Of a stretch of 64,000 bases of DNA, positions 7,558 through 17,994 are shown one piece after another (within the stretch, counting starts at the first letter, position 1; every line of letters starts with the position of its first letter). The DNA lies in NCBI RefSeq assembly GCF_900086645.1, contig NZ_LT576451.1, forward strand, positions 2,852,001-2,916,000. The letters are read 5' to 3'. A program made the position numbers and the translations under genes. This DNA is from Curtobacterium sp. 9128. GTDB taxonomy: Bacteria > Actinomycetota > Actinomycetes > Actinomycetales > Microbacteriaceae. A model generated the notes under the pieces. It was not told the origin of the DNA. It was given only the letters and a program-made list of their open reading frames with translations, and did no database searches.

Positions 7558-9558
7558 GTGGCCACCGCAGACCGACCCCGGCGTCCGAAGATCGGGCGCA
7601 TCCCGATCACCGATCTCGCCCCGACGACGCCGAACGGCTTCCCGGGCAAGGCATTCGACGGCGAGGTGATCACCTTCGGAGCGACAATCTTCCGAGAAGG
7701 ACACGGCGTCATCGGCGCCGACCTCGTCGTGGAGCGCCCCGACGGGGGGACCAGGACCGTCCCGTTGACCCTCGTCGCACCGGGGACCGACCGGTACGAA
7801 GCGACGGTGCAGGTCAACCACACCGGCGTGTGGGCCTGGCACGTCGAGGCCTACTCCGACGACTGGGAGACCTGGCTGCACGGTGCACGGCTGAAGATCG
7901 CGGCGGGCGTCGACACCGAAGCGACGCTGCTCGACGGTGCAGCACTGCTCGATCGGCTCGCCGCCGAGACCGACTCCCCCGCCGCTGCTCGCGCCGCTGA
8001 ACGCGTCCGCGACGAGGACCTCGACCCCGCCGAACGGCTCGCAGCGGTCGACGACCCACGCATCACCGGCGAAGTCGCCGAGGCGCCCCTCACATCGCTC
8101 CGGACGCACTCCCCCGTGCAGTTGCTCGACGTCGAGCGGACGCGGGCCGGTGTCGGTGCCTGGTACGAGTTCTTCCCCAGGAGCGAAGGCGCCAAGCGCA
8201 ACCCGGACGGCTCCTGGAAGAGCGGCGACTTCCGCACAGCGGCCCGTCGGCTCCCCGGCGTCGCTCGGATGGGCTTCGACGTCGTCTACCTCCCGCCGAT
8301 CCATCCGATCGGGCACACCGCCAGGAAGGGCCCGAACAACACCCTCGACGCCGGCCCGAACGACCCGGGCAGCCCTTGGGCGATCGGCTCCGAAGACGGC
8401 GGGCACGACGCGATCCACCCCGACCTCGGGACGGAAGACGACTTCCGCGACTTCGTCGAGACGGCGAAGAACACCGGGATGGAAGTGGCGCTCGACTTCG
8501 CACTGCAGTGCTCCCCCGACCACCCGTGGGTGACCGAACACCCGGAGTGGTTCACGGTCCGCGCCGACGGCTCGATCGCCACGGCGGAGAACCCGCCGAA
8601 GCGCTACCAGGACATCTACCCGATCCAGTTCGACACCGATCCCGAAGGACTCGTCGCCGAGGTGGAACGGGTGCTCCGACACTGGATCGCGTTCGGGATC
8701 CGGATCTTCCGCGTCGACAACCCGCACACCAAGCCGCTGTGGTTCTGGGAGCGCGTCATCAGGGAGATCCGCGACGAGCACCCGGAGACGGTGTTCCTCG
8801 CCGAGGCGTTCACGCGTCCGGCGATGATGCGGGCGCTCGCCGAAGCCGGCTTCCAGCAGTCGTACACGTACTTCACGTGGCGGAACACGAAGGACGAGAT
8901 CGCGGACTACTTCGACGAGCTCGCCCACGAGACGAGCACGTACCTGCGTCCGAACCTGTTCGTGAACACGCCGGACATCCTCACCGAGTACCTGCAGTTC
9001 GGCGGCCGCGCCGGCTACAAGGTCCGCGCTGCGCTCGCCGCGACCGGGGCTCCGACGTGGGGCATGTACTCCGGCTACGAGCTCTTCGAGGACGTCGCAC
9101 GTCCGGGCTCCGAGGAGAACATCGACAACGAGAAGTACGAGTACAAGCCGCGCGACTTCGCCCTGGCCGAGGCAGAGGGCGCGAGCCTGGCGCCGTACGT
9201 GACGATGCTCAACCGGTTCCGCTCGGCGCACCCGGCGCTCCGGCAGCTCCGGAACCTGCACGTGCACGATGCCGAGGACGACGCGATCGTCGTCTACTCC
9301 AAGCACCTGCCCGGTCGGTTCATCCGGTCCGGCCGCGACGACACCGTGATCGTGGTCGCCAACGTGGACCCGCACTCGGCCCGCGAGACGACCGTGCACC
9401 TCGACCTCGCCGCCCTCGGCCTCGACCCCGAGCAGTCCTTCGACGTCCGCGACGTCGTCACCGGCCAGCGCTGGGTCTGGGGCTCGTCCAACTACGTCCG
9501 CCTGGACGCGTTCCAGGAACCCGTACACCTGCTCGTCGTGGAAGGACCGCACCGATGA
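7558..9558 (+). CDS. glgE: Alpha-1,4-glucan:maltose-1-phosphate maltosyltransferase GlgE
   Basis: 666 residues, the usual GlgE length. It transfers maltosyl units from maltose-1-phosphate onto alpha-1,4-glucans. The N-terminal domain ([11 protein letters not shown], then FGATIFREG) is typical of GlgE. The GH13 core has [12 protein letters not shown], nucleophile Asp387 in [12 protein letters not shown] and acid/base Glu416 in FLAEAFTRP. Start is GTG 7558, set by TAGCGT 7 nt upstream. The stop overlaps the glgB start by 4 bp (ATGA), so the two are translationally coupled: GlgE extends chains and GlgB branches them. No treS or mak, the usual sources of maltose-1-phosphate, lies in this window. 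Confidence 0.95.
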   Translation: MATADRPRRPKIGRIPITDLAPTTPNGFPGKAFDGEVITFGATIFREGHGVIGADLVVERPDGGTRTVPLTLVAPGTDRYEATVQVNHTGVWAWHVEAYSDDWETWLHGARLKIAAGVDTEATLLDGAALLDRLAAETDSPAAARAAERVRDEDLDPAERLAAVDDPRITGEVAEAPLTSLRTHSPVQLLDVERTRAGVGAWYEFFPRSEGAKRNPDGSWKSGDFRTAARRLPGVARMGFDVVYLPPIHPIGHTARKGPNNTLDAGPNDPGSPWAIGSEDGGHDAIHPDLGTEDDFRDFVETAKNTGMEVALDFALQCSPDHPWVTEHPEWFTVRADGSIATAENPPKRYQDIYPIQFDTDPEGLVAEVERVLRHWIAFGIRIFRVDNPHTKPLWFWERVIREIRDEHPETVFLAEAFTRPAMMRALAEAGFQQSYTYFTWRNTKDEIADYFDELAHETSTYLRPNLFVNTPDILTEYLQFGGRAGYKVRAALAATGAPTWGMYSGYELFEDVARPGSEENIDNEKYEYKPRDFALAEAEGASLAPYVTMLNRFRSAHPALRQLRNLHVHDAEDDAIVVYSKHLPGRFIRSGRDDTVIVVANVDPHSARETTVHLDLAALGLDPEQSFDVRDVVTGQRWVWGSSNYVRLDAFQEPVHLLVVEGPHR

Positions 9559-12227
9559 CCACCGACCCCCAACAGCCAGACCGCAGCACCGGTCAGGACC
9601 GTGGGCAGGGGCCGAGCGTGCCGCCGGTCCAGCCGCCGCCCCCGCCCGTGCTCCCCCGTCTGATGCCCGAGGACACCCCGCGGCCGACGCATCCGGCGAA
9701 GCACGTCGATCCCCCGACGGTGCCGGAGCCGATCCCTGTTCCGACGCCGCCCTCCGCTCGCTTCGAGTCGCCGCGATACGAGCCGCGGAGCTCCGCACCC
9801 GGCGAGGACATGCCGGGTGCCCGACTCCCGCGACGCGAGGCACCCGACCGCGGTGTGCAGGAATCGTCGACGCTGTCCGGGCACGCGGCCGACTCCGCGC
9901 ACCCGCGCCACGTCACCGCGGGAGCGGTCCCGGATCCGGCTGCCTCGAGCGTGGCAGAGACCCTGCCCGATGCGGTGTCGCAAGCCGGAGCGGACGGGAC
10001 GGACGCGCCCGAGCCGAGCCGAGCCTCCAGCCCGGTGGCCGACGCCGCGGCCGAGCCGCACCCCGCCCCCGTCGAGGAGTGGCTGCGAACCGCCGTCGCC
10101 GAGGGCCGCTGGTCCCAGCCGCACGACGTCCTCGGCCCGCACCCCGTCGACGGCGGGACGAGCGTCCGTGTCGTCCGACACCTCGCCCGCGCGGTCCGGC
10201 TCGTGCGACTCGAGGGCGACGACATCGAGCTGACGCACGAGGGCGACGGACTCTGGGCCGGCGCCACCGCCGAACCGCTCGGGCGCTACCGGGTCGAGGC
10301 CGACTACGACTACGACGAGAGCACCGACACCGACGACACCACCTGGACGACCGACGACGCGTACCGGTTCCCGCCGACGCTCGGCGAGCTCGACCTGCAC
10401 CTGTTCGGTGAGGGCCGCGACGAGCAGCTCTGGCAGCACCTCGGCGCACACGTCCGCACGATGGACGGGGTCGATGGCGTCGCGTTCTCGGTCTGGGCAC
10501 CGCGGGCCACCGCCGTGCGGGTGATCGGCGACTTCGAGGGCTGGGAAGGGCGCACGACCGCGATGCGGCGCCTGAGCGACCTCGGCGTCTGGGAACTGTT
10601 CTGGCCGGGCGCCGTCGAGGGACAGCGGTACAAGTTCCAGATCCTCACCGACAGCGGGTGGGTGGAGCGTGCCGACCCGTTCGCGCGGCGCACCGAGGTC
10701 CCACCGCTGACCGCGTCCGTCATCACGACCTCCGACTACGAGTGGTCCGACGGCGACCGGGCATGGATGGAACACCGTGCCAAGACGACCACGCACGACC
10801 GTCCGATGAGCGTCTACGAGGTGCACCTCGGCTCGTGGCGCCCCGGGCTGAGCTACCGCGAAGTTGCCGACCAGCTCATCGGCCACGTGCAATTCCTCGG
10901 GTTCACGCACATCGAGTTCCTGCCGCTCGCGGAACACCCCTTCGGCGGCTCGTGGGGCTACCAGGTCACCGGGTACTACGCGGCGACCTCGCGGTTCGGT
11001 TCACCCGACGACCTCCGCTACCTCATCGACCGGCTGCACTCCGCGGGCATCGGCGTGATCATGGACTGGGTCCCAGGGCACTTCCCGAAGGACGAGTGGG
11101 CGCTCGGCAAGTTCGACGGCCACGCGCTCTTCGAGCACCCGGACCCCCGCCGCGGCGAACAGCTCGACTGGGGCACCTACGTGTTCGACTTCGGGCAGCC
11201 GCAGGTCCGCAACTTCCTCGTCGCGAACGCGCTGTACTGGCTCGAGGAGTTCCACATCGACGGCCTCCGGGTCGACGCCGTCGCATCGATCCTCTACCTC
11301 GACTACTCCCGGACGGACTGGCTGCCGAACATCCACGGCGGCCGCGAGAACCTCGAGGCGATCTCGTTCCTGCAGGAGACGAACGCCACCGCGTACAAGC
11401 GCTACCCGGGCATCGTGATGATCGCCGAGGAGAGCACCTCGTGGCCCGGCGTGACACAGCCGACGGACGCCGGCGGTCTCGGCTTCGGCCAGAAGTGGAA
11501 CATGGGATGGATGCACGACTCGCTCGAGTACGTGCAGCGCGAACCGGTGTACCGCAGCTACCACCACGACGAGCTGACGTTCTCGTTCGTGTACGCGTTC
11601 AGTGAGCAGTTCACCCTGCCGATCAGCCACGACGAGGTCGTGCACGGCAAGGGATCGCTGTACGGCAAGATGCCTGGGGACGAGTGGCAGAAGCTCGCGA
11701 ACGTCCGCGCCTACCTGGCGTTCATGTGGGCGCACCCCGGCAAGCAGCTGCTGTTCATGGGCCAGGAGTTCGCGCAGTCGTCCGAGTGGTCCGAGGAACG
11801 CGGGCTCGACTGGTGGCTTCTCGACGACCCTGGCCACCGAGGGGTGCAGGACCTCGTCGCGGCGCTCAACCGCGTGTACAAGGACACCCCGGCGCTGTGG
11901 ACGCACGACGCCACGTCCGAGGGCTTCGAGTGGATCGAGGGCGGCGACGCCCCGCACTCCACGATCGGGTTCCTGCGGAAGACCGGCGACGAGCGGCTGG
12001 CGGTGTTCGTGAACTTCTCGGGCGTGCCCGTCGAGCGTCGCTTCGGGCTCCCGGCCGCCGGGCAGTGGCAGGAGGTCCTCAACACCGACGCAGCCGAGTA
12101 CGGCGGCTCGGGTGTCGGGAACCTCGGCGTCGTCACCGCGGAGGACACCCCGTGGGCAGGGCGCCCGGCGTCGGCGCACCTCGTGGTGCCGCCGCTCGGG
12201 GCGGTCTGGCTGAAGCTGACCCGCTGA
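9555..12227 (+). CDS. glgB: 1,4-alpha-glucan branching enzyme GlgB with long Pro-rich N-terminal extension
   Basis: 890 residues versus about 730 for most GlgB. The catalytic part starts near residue 174 ([13 protein letters not shown]). It contains two N-terminal beta domains ([27 protein letters not shown]), nucleophile Asp574 in GLRVDAVAS, acid/base Glu625 in MIAEEST, and [12 protein letters not shown]. Residues 1-173 are low-complexity, rich in Pro, Ser, Ala and Glu, and probably disordered. The ATG at 9555 overlaps the glgE stop as ATGA, which supports this start. An internal start nearer residue 170 cannot be excluded, but no ATG or GTG with a good ribosome site is seen there. Confidence 0.93.
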   Translation: MTTDPQQPDRSTGQDRGQGPSVPPVQPPPPPVLPRLMPEDTPRPTHPAKHVDPPTVPEPIPVPTPPSARFESPRYEPRSSAPGEDMPGARLPRREAPDRGVQESSTLSGHAADSAHPRHVTAGAVPDPAASSVAETLPDAVSQAGADGTDAPEPSRASSPVADAAAEPHPAPVEEWLRTAVAEGRWSQPHDVLGPHPVDGGTSVRVVRHLARAVRLVRLEGDDIELTHEGDGLWAGATAEPLGRYRVEADYDYDESTDTDDTTWTTDDAYRFPPTLGELDLHLFGEGRDEQLWQHLGAHVRTMDGVDGVAFSVWAPRATAVRVIGDFEGWEGRTTAMRRLSDLGVWELFWPGAVEGQRYKFQILTDSGWVERADPFARRTEVPPLTASVITTSDYEWSDGDRAWMEHRAKTTTHDRPMSVYEVHLGSWRPGLSYREVADQLIGHVQFLGFTHIEFLPLAEHPFGGSWGYQVTGYYAATSRFGSPDDLRYLIDRLHSAGIGVIMDWVPGHFPKDEWALGKFDGHALFEHPDPRRGEQLDWGTYVFDFGQPQVRNFLVANALYWLEEFHIDGLRVDAVASILYLDYSRTDWLPNIHGGRENLEAISFLQETNATAYKRYPGIVMIAEESTSWPGVTQPTDAGGLGFGQKWNMGWMHDSLEYVQREPVYRSYHHDELTFSFVYAFSEQFTLPISHDEVVHGKGSLYGKMPGDEWQKLANVRAYLAFMWAHPGKQLLFMGQEFAQSSEWSEERGLDWWLLDDPGHRGVQDLVAALNRVYKDTPALWTHDATSEGFEWIEGGDAPHSTIGFLRKTGDERLAVFVNFSGVPVERRFGLPAAGQWQEVLNTDAAEYGGSGVGNLGVVTAEDTPWAGRPASAHLVVPPLGAVWLKLTR

Positions 12228-12236
12228 CCCACACGA

Positions 12237-12282
12237 ACGGACGGGAGGCCCGGTGCCAGCTGGCACCGGGCCTCCCGTCCGT
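12237..12282. terminator. Perfect 46-bp palindrome, GACGGGAGGC family
   Basis: The two 23-bp arms pair perfectly with no loop; the centre is GCCAG/CTGGC. It lies 9 bp after the glgB stop, between the convergent glgB and thioredoxin-TPR genes, so it could end both transcripts. An identical 46-bp copy lies at 45936-45981. Confidence 0.75.
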
Positions 12283-12324
12283 CGTCGTGGCACGCCCGGA
12301 ACGCCGGAACGCCGCCCCAACGTC

Positions 12325-12379
12325 GAGACGCCGCCGAAATCGGCGGCGTCTCGGCAACTCCGCGGCGTCTCGGCAACTC
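12325..12379. repeat. Hairpin plus tandem GGCGTCTCGGCAACTC repeat
   Basis: GAGACGCCGCCGA (12325-12337) pairs with TCGGCGGCGTCTC (12340-12352). GGCGTCTCGGCAACTC is then repeated at 12345-12360 and 12364-12379. A further GC-rich inverted repeat (GGCGCC-type) reaches the stop of the thioredoxin-TPR gene. It lies in the convergent gap and may serve as that gene's terminator. Confidence 0.7.
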
Positions 12380-12406
12380 GGCGGCGCCCCGCGCGGCGCC
12401 CCGCGA

Positions 12407-13396
12407 CTAGTACAGCGCGCTCGCCAGGCGCCGACGCGCCGCGATGACGCGGGGGTCTTCCGCGCCGATGAGCTCGAAGTACTCGACGAGCCGGACACGC
12501 AGGGACTCACGGTCGCTGCCGAACACCGTCGGCACCAGGTCGAGCAGGCGCCCGAAGGCATCCTCGACGTGGCCGCCGCTGATGTCGAGGTCGGCGACGG
12601 CGAGCTGCGCGCCCACGTCGGACGGCCCCTCGCCCGCCGCTGACCGGATCTCGTCCGCCGTCCGGCCGTTCAACCGGTCGAGGAGCGACACCTGCGCGAG
12701 CCCGGCGACGGCCATCTGGTCGTGCGGGTCCTGCGCGATCGCGGTCTTGTACTCCTGAATCGCGGTGGCGTAGTCGCCCTGCTCGATCGCGTCGTACGCC
12801 GCCTGGTGGTGCGGCGGCAGCGGCTCCGGCTCCGGCTCGGGCTCGCCCTGTTCGACCGGCTCGGTGTCGGTGCCGGCGCCGTCGACCGTCACGCGACCGG
12901 AGACGCCGTTCTGCTCGGCGGCCTGGAGCACCTGCTCGTAGACGTCGCGGACCTGGGCCTCCGGGAGCGCGCCGACGAAGAGCCCGAGCGGGCGCCCGCC
13001 GATGACCGCGGCCACGGTCGGGATCGACTGCGCCTGGAACGCCTGCACGAGCTGCGGGTTCGTGTCGGCGTCCACCTTGGCCAGGACGACGCGTCCGGCG
13101 TACTCCTCGGTGAGCTGCTCGAGGATGGGCGAGAGCTGCTTGCACGGCCCGCACCACTCGGCCCAGATGTCGACGATCACCGGGACGATCGTGGACAGCT
13201 GCAGGACGTCCTGGAACGTGTCGTCGGTGACGTCGATGACGAGCGACGGGACGGTCAGGTCCGCACCGGTCTCGGAGCCGGTCCCTGGTGCGGCCGGGGC
13301 TGCCTGTTGGGCTGCCGGACGTTGGGCACGCTCGACCAGGGATGACAGGTCGACGGCTCCGCGGAGTCCGGACGGGGTCGGGGGGACGTTCGTCAT
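12407..13396 (-). CDS. Thioredoxin-TPR protein (CnoX/YbbN-like co-chaperone)
   Basis: 329 residues. Residues 1-50 are an Ala/Pro-rich lead-in. Residues 51-160 form a thioredoxin domain with an intact active site, WCGPC (Cys82, Cys85), and the cis-Pro tract SIPTV. An acidic Pro/Glu linker follows, and the C-terminal 130 residues are TPR-like helices (AAYDAIEQGDYATAIQEYKTAI). This is the layout of YbbN/CnoX, which protects clients from oxidation and passes them to chaperones. E. coli YbbN lacks the full CxxC, whereas this one has it, so it may also reduce disulfides. The ATG overlaps the stop of the upstream gene (ATGA), giving tight coupling. Confidence 0.88.
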   Translation of the reverse strand: MTNVPPTPSGLRGAVDLSSLVERAQRPAAQQAAPAAPGTGSETGADLTVPSLVIDVTDDTFQDVLQLSTIVPVIVDIWAEWCGPCKQLSPILEQLTEEYAGRVVLAKVDADTNPQLVQAFQAQSIPTVAAVIGGRPLGLFVGALPEAQVRDVYEQVLQAAEQNGVSGRVTVDGAGTDTEPVEQGEPEPEPEPLPPHHQAAYDAIEQGDYATAIQEYKTAIAQDPHDQMAVAGLAQVSLLDRLNGRTADEIRSAAGEGPSDVGAQLAVADLDISGGHVEDAFGRLLDLVPTVFGSDRESLRVRLVEYFELIGAEDPRVIAARRRLASALY

Positions 13397-15135
13397 TGCA
13401 CCTCACTCGCTGCGGTCAGGCCCTGCGTGAACCCGAGCAGGACTATCTTGTCGTCCGACCCGACGGCCGGCACGGAGAAGAGCAGCTGGACGCCGTACGT
13501 GGCGCTGATGCCCTTCTTGCTGGAGTCGACCCCGGACAGGGCCTTCACCGCGCCCTCGGTGTTGACCTCGGCGCCGTCGGCGGTCGGGGTGACCTTCTCG
13601 ATCTCGTTCAGGTTGACGGACACGAGCGCACCTGCCCCGTTCGTCGCCAGGGCGATGGCGGAGCCGTCCGGGGACTCGGACGAGTACTCGATCTTCGCGG
13701 TGTCCGGCAGGGACGCGGACTTCTTGTCCTTGTAGTCCTTGCCGATCTTGCCGCGCAGGTCGTCACCGTCCGCCTGGAAGAGGTCGGCGTACTTGCTGTC
13801 CGCGTCCTTCGAGAGGATGTCGCCGTACGCGGGCCCCACCGCGTCCGGGGCGAGCGCGAGGAGCTTCGAGTCGGACGCGAGCTGTGCGGTGCCGATCGAG
13901 ACCGGGGCGACCGACGGGAGCTTGGCGTCGGCTTCGAGCGACACGTCGTACGCGACCTTGTAGTCGTCGCGCGCGGACTCCTGCACGAGCGTCAGGGCCT
14001 GCGGCGCCGTCTTCTGGTCGTCCGGGTCGGAGGCGACCACGAACACCGTGCGCGGCCACGTGTCGGTCTGCTGCGGGAGCGACACCGAGATGTCCGCGGC
14101 CGAGATCGCCGGCGGGGCCTGCACGTCCTGGTCCTTGTCGCGGATCTGGTAGTTGGCCTTGCGGAGCTCGAGCGCCGGTCCGGTGAACCGGGTCGCGGCG
14201 AGATCGGCGTCCTTGTCGGCGTCGGCCTTCGTCGCGACCTCTGCGATCCGTCCGACGATCCGGTTGATCTGCTGCCGAGTCGCGGCGGTCGGCTCGGCCT
14301 GTTCGGCGGCACCGGTGGCCGACGCCGTCGGGGTGGCGGTCGCCGTGGCGTCTCCACCGCCCTGCGGCCAGTACTCCGAGGAGCACCCCGCGAGCGCGAG
14401 CGTGCCGACGAGCACGACCGGCACAGCGATCATCGAGCGGCGCCCCCGGCGCGAGCGAGCCGGGACCTGGGCCCCTGCTGCCGCGGCGCGACGCGAGGCG
14501 CGCACGCGCGGCGGCCGGGTCCCACCGCTGCGACGCCGCGGACCACGGGAACGCCGCTGGTGGAGGAACGCCCAGACGAGCAGGACGATCCCGCCGAGCA
14601 CGAACACGCCACCGGCCACCATGAGCGGCCCGACCGACGGGGTCGCGGTGTCACGCGGCCAGGTCACGGAGACGTCGGAGGGAGCGGCGGACTTGCCGTC
14701 GCCGACGAGGACCACCGAGACGTCCTGCGGCAGGCGCACGGTGAACTGCCCGGCGCCGTCGTACTCCTGGTACCAGAGGTCGCTGCCCTTCGGGTCGGGA
14801 ACGGAGTCGTCGCTGCCCGTCGTCCTCGCGACGAGACGCTCGCCCTCCGCGTCGTAGCGGAGCGTGTTGTGCTTGGCGTCGCCCACCCACGCGTCGACGT
14901 CGGAGGTCTTGCCGTAGGCGGCGAAGACGGTCCCCGAGCCGGCGACGTTGATGCGCTGGTAGCCCGGGTTCGCGTTGAGCGTGGAGCCGGGGATGACGGT
15001 GACGGGCGCCGTGGTCATCGACGACGCCTGCGCCACGGTGGAGGACGGTGGCGCGAAGACGGTGCGTTGGGCGACGCCCAGACCGACGAGCAGCAGCCCG
15101 ATCACGAAACTGACGATCGCCAGGACGAATCGCAC
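13393..15135 (-). CDS. Membrane protein with an embedded lipoprotein-like domain, function unknown
   Basis: 580 residues. It opens with a signal anchor (VRFVLAIVSFVIGLLLVG). An extracytoplasmic beta-rich domain (residues 30-170), a second membrane span near 180-200 and a very basic Arg-rich stretch follow. At residues 235-251 a full lipoprotein signal sequence appears, ending LALAGC. The remaining 330 residues are an Asp/Lys-rich soluble domain of the kind found in actinobacterial DUF8094-type proteins. It looks like a fusion of a membrane protein and a lipoprotein; alternatively translation restarts at the ATG at 14433. GTG 15135 is chosen for the upstream GGGAGAG. It is coupled to the thioredoxin-TPR gene by a 4-bp overlap. 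Confidence 0.75.
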   Translation of the reverse strand: MRFVLAIVSFVIGLLLVGLGVAQRTVFAPPSSTVAQASSMTTAPVTVIPGSTLNANPGYQRINVAGSGTVFAAYGKTSDVDAWVGDAKHNTLRYDAEGERLVARTTGSDDSVPDPKGSDLWYQEYDGAGQFTVRLPQDVSVVLVGDGKSAAPSDVSVTWPRDTATPSVGPLMVAGGVFVLGGIVLLVWAFLHQRRSRGPRRRSGGTRPPRVRASRRAAAAGAQVPARSRRGRRSMIAVPVVLVGTLALAGCSSEYWPQGGGDATATATPTASATGAAEQAEPTAATRQQINRIVGRIAEVATKADADKDADLAATRFTGPALELRKANYQIRDKDQDVQAPPAISAADISVSLPQQTDTWPRTVFVVASDPDDQKTAPQALTLVQESARDDYKVAYDVSLEADAKLPSVAPVSIGTAQLASDSKLLALAPDAVGPAYGDILSKDADSKYADLFQADGDDLRGKIGKDYKDKKSASLPDTAKIEYSSESPDGSAIALATNGAGALVSVNLNEIEKVTPTADGAEVNTEGAVKALSGVDSSKKGISATYGVQLLFSVPAVGSDDKIVLLGFTQGLTAASEVQ

Positions 15136-15322
15136 GGATCTCTCTCCCTCCGCGCCGGGGTGGGGGGAATCGGCGCGCGAATCAACGGCCCAGGATACGC
15201 GAGAGAGGCTGGAGAGCGCATCCCTGCTCGCTGTCCACCGGCTCAGACGGGGTCCGTGCCGCACCACTACACTCGACGCGCGGGCGGTACGGCGCCGTCC
15301 GGAAGACCAGCAGGAGCGACAC

Positions 15323-17134
15323 GTGGCGAACGACGAGGCAGAGTTCGGGACCGAGATGCGGGGGTACCGCAAGGACGACGTGGACCGCGCTCTGAACGAC
15401 CTCCGCCGCGAGCTCATCAAGTCGAACAACGACCGCGCGGAGGCCGCGAAGGAGATCCGGCTCCTGCAGTCCCGCCTCTCCGACATGCAGGCGGAACTCG
15501 ACGAAGCGGGCACCCCGACGTACAGCGGACTCGGCACGCGCCTGGAGTCCACGCTCCGGGTCGCCGAGGAGCAGTCCACCCGCTTGATCAGTCAGGCGGA
15601 CATCGACGCGCAGCGCCTGCGGGCGTCCAGCCGTGCCGAGGCCGAGCGCACCGTCCGCGAAGCCCAGGAAGAGGCGCGCGACACCCTCGAGGACGCCAGG
15701 ACCCGCGCCACGAACGAACTCGCCCGCGCTCGGGCCGAGGCCGCTGACACCGTCGAGCGGGCCCGCGCCGAAGCCGGGATGCTCACGCAGGACGCCCGGA
15801 ACGAGTCAGCGGCGATCCGCGGTGCTGCGGTGACCGAGGCCGCGGAGACCCGTTCGATCGCGATCCGGGAGACGAACGCACTCCGCGCGGGTGTCGAGCA
15901 CGAGGTCGCCGAACTCCGGGAACTCGCACAGCGCGAGTCCGCCGACGCCCGGAGCGCAGCAGCCGAACTGGACCGTGAGACCGAACACCGCCGCAGCGTC
16001 TTCGAGGCCGACCACAGTCGACGCATCGAGGACCTCGACCGCGAGGAGCGCACCCGCCGCGACGCCCTCGAGCGCGAGATCACCGACGGCCGGGCCGCGT
16101 GGGAGCACGAGCACGGCGAGCGTTCCCGTGCGCTCGAGCTCGAGATCGCAACGGGTCGGGCCGACCTCGCCTCCGAGGTGGACGGCCGCCGCGACGAGCT
16201 CGAGTCAGAGCTCGCCGACCGCCGCCGACTCCTCGACGAGGAGCTCGCCGCCGGCCGGGCCGAGTGGGATCGAGAACTGGCGTCGGCCCGCGCGGCCCTC
16301 GCGCAGGAGCTGGAAGCGGCTCGAGCACAGCTGCGCGTCGACCAGGAGCACACCGCTGCCGAGAACGAGCGGCTCGTGCAGGAGACCGCCGACCGCATCG
16401 CGCGCGAGACCGATGAGCACCGCGGACGCATCGAGCGGGAGCGTGCCGAGGCCACCGCGTCCGCCGAACGGCTCGCCCAGGAGCACGCCGCCGAGCTCGC
16501 CGCACGCCGTGAGCGCGAGCACGGCGAGGTCGACACCGAGATCGCCGAGCGCCGCAGTGCCGAGTTGGACGCGCTCGAAGCCGAGCGCACCGCGCTCCGG
16601 CAGGAGATCGACACCGCACGTGCCGGCCTCGCGAAGGAGCGCGACGAGGTCAGGGCCGAGATCGCCCGCGAGCGCGACGAGGCTCGGACGACCCTCGAGT
16701 CCGAGCTCGCAGCCCGCCGTGACGACGCCGAGCAGGACTACCTCCAGAAGCACCACGAGACCGTCACCGAGACGCAGAAGTACCTCGACGAGGCGAACCT
16801 CCAGCTCGCGGAGGCCACGCGCCGTGCGACCGAGGCGCGCGAGCGTGCCGAGCGGCTGCAGCAAGAGGCCAACGACCTGGAGCGCACCAGCACGTCCGAC
16901 GCCGAGGAACGTGCCCGCACCGTCCTCGCCGAGGCACAGGAGCGTGCGCACCGCCTCGTGGCCGAGGCCGAGGAGCGCTCGGCCGCACAGATCGCCGAGG
17001 CGGAGGACCGCCTCGCCGCGATCCGCACCGAGCGCGAAGCGGTCGCCGGCTACCTCGAGAACCTCCGTGGCGTGCTGTCGCACGCCGCCGGCGTCGTCGA
17101 GTCCCCGGCAGACGCGGACGCCACCGACTCCTGA
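15323..17134 (+). CDS. DivIVA-like coiled-coil protein, long
   Basis: 603 residues. The N terminus FGTEMRGYRKDDVDRALNDL is a DivIVA/Wag31-type lead. Residues 25-590 are almost entirely heptad coiled coil rich in Ala, Glu and Arg (repeated RAEAE, EREHGE, ERDE blocks). Such proteins scaffold polar growth or cytoskeleton-like assemblies in actinobacteria (compare Scy and FilP of Streptomyces), so a role in cell shape is inferred. The GTG at 15323 has AGGAG 6 nt upstream, and the DivIVA motif begins right after it. It is a single gene followed by a hairpin at 17141. Confidence 0.8.
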   Translation: MANDEAEFGTEMRGYRKDDVDRALNDLRRELIKSNNDRAEAAKEIRLLQSRLSDMQAELDEAGTPTYSGLGTRLESTLRVAEEQSTRLISQADIDAQRLRASSRAEAERTVREAQEEARDTLEDARTRATNELARARAEAADTVERARAEAGMLTQDARNESAAIRGAAVTEAAETRSIAIRETNALRAGVEHEVAELRELAQRESADARSAAAELDRETEHRRSVFEADHSRRIEDLDREERTRRDALEREITDGRAAWEHEHGERSRALELEIATGRADLASEVDGRRDELESELADRRRLLDEELAAGRAEWDRELASARAALAQELEAARAQLRVDQEHTAAENERLVQETADRIARETDEHRGRIERERAEATASAERLAQEHAAELAARREREHGEVDTEIAERRSAELDALEAERTALRQEIDTARAGLAKERDEVRAEIARERDEARTTLESELAARRDDAEQDYLQKHHETVTETQKYLDEANLQLAEATRRATEARERAERLQQEANDLERTSTSDAEERARTVLAEAQERAHRLVAEAEERSAAQIAEAEDRLAAIRTEREAVAGYLENLRGVLSHAAGVVESPADADATDS

Positions 17135-17140
17135 ACCGGC

Positions 17141-17176
17141 CCGGACTGGAGGCCCTGCACCGGGCCTCCTGTCCGG
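17141..17176 (+). terminator. Hairpin after the DivIVA-like gene, diverged GACGGGAGGC-family member
   Basis: CCGGACTGGAGGCCC pairs with GGGCCTCCTGTCCGG with one T-T mismatch and a 6-nt loop. It starts 6 bp after the stop codon. No T-tract follows. Confidence 0.65.
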
Positions 17177-17199
17177 TCACCGCCGACAGGCGGTCGGTC

Positions 17200-17994
17200 T
17201 CAGTGCGTGACGTGCGTCGGCAGCGGCGCGCTCCCGGGTACCACCAGGTCCGCGATCGCGTCCAGCACGATGCGCACGTACCGCTCCCCCACCCAGAGGT
17301 GCTTCGCACCCGCCACCGGGACGACGCGGACGTTCGGCGCGACGGCGAAGCGCCGCTCGGCCGCTTCCGGCTGCAGGAAGTCGTCGTGCTCCGGGACCAG
17401 GGCGACGACCGGCACGGTGACGTCGGCCCATCGTGCGAGCTCGTCGTCGCTCGTGCGGTGGAGCGGCGGTGAGAGCAGGACCACGCCCGCGACCGTGCCG
17501 GCATCGACGTGCTCGAGCGCGTGCTTGAGGATCACCTCGGTCCCGAAGGACCACCCGACCAGCCACGGGGTGGGCAGGCCGCGTGCGGCGACGTCGGCGA
17601 CCGCTGCTCGGAGGTCGAAGCCCTCGGAGACACCGTCGCCGAACGTGCCCTCTGACGTCCCGCGGGGAGAGGTCACCGAGCGGAAGTTGAACCGCAACAC
17701 CGCGATGTCCGCGAGCTCCGGCAACCGGGCAGCAGCCTTCTTCAGGACGTGCGAGTCCATGAACCCGTGCGCGGTCGGCAGCGGGTGCAGCGTGACGATC
17801 GCGCCGCGCGACGGACGGCCCCGTGGCTCTGCGAGCTCCCCGACGAGGGTGAGGTGGTCATCGGTGACGAGCTCGATGTCGGTCCGCACGGCTGGGAGCA
17901 CCGTGCCGGACCGGATCTCGGTGTCCTCGGTGTCGTGTGTGTCCTCGGTGTCGTGTGTGTCCTCGGTGCCGGGTGCGTCCGCGGCGTCGCTCAT
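17200..17994 (-). CDS. Alpha/beta hydrolase (dienelactone hydrolase/YqiA-like)
   Basis: 264 residues. TLHPLPTAHGFMDSHV supplies the oxyanion region. GWSFGTE is the nucleophile elbow (Ser), PEHDDF carries the likely acid, and GAKHLWVGE carries the His. This is the layout of small 'alpha/beta fold' hydrolases often called KANL3/Tex30-like; substrate unknown. Residues 8-25 contain a tandem EDTHDT repeat encoded by an 18-bp DNA repeat (about 17919-17965). ATG 17994 has GGAGG 6 nt upstream. It overlaps the upstream Cys/His gene by 4 bp. Confidence 0.82.
   Translation of the reverse strand: MSDAADAPGTEDTHDTEDTHDTEDTEIRSGTVLPAVRTDIELVTDDHLTLVGELAEPRGRPSRGAIVTLHPLPTAHGFMDSHVLKKAAARLPELADIAVLRFNFRSVTSPRGTSEGTFGDGVSEGFDLRAAVADVAARGLPTPWLVGWSFGTEVILKHALEHVDAGTVAGVVLLSPPLHRTSDDELARWADVTVPVVALVPEHDDFLQPEAAERRFAVAPNVRVVPVAGAKHLWVGERYVRIVLDAIADLVVPGSAPLPTHVTH

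Noticed and set aside
14433-14433. Separate lipoprotein gene starting at the internal ATG
   Set aside because: Not called as its own gene, because there is no ribosome site upstream and the frame is continuous; it is noted as an alternative in the feature.
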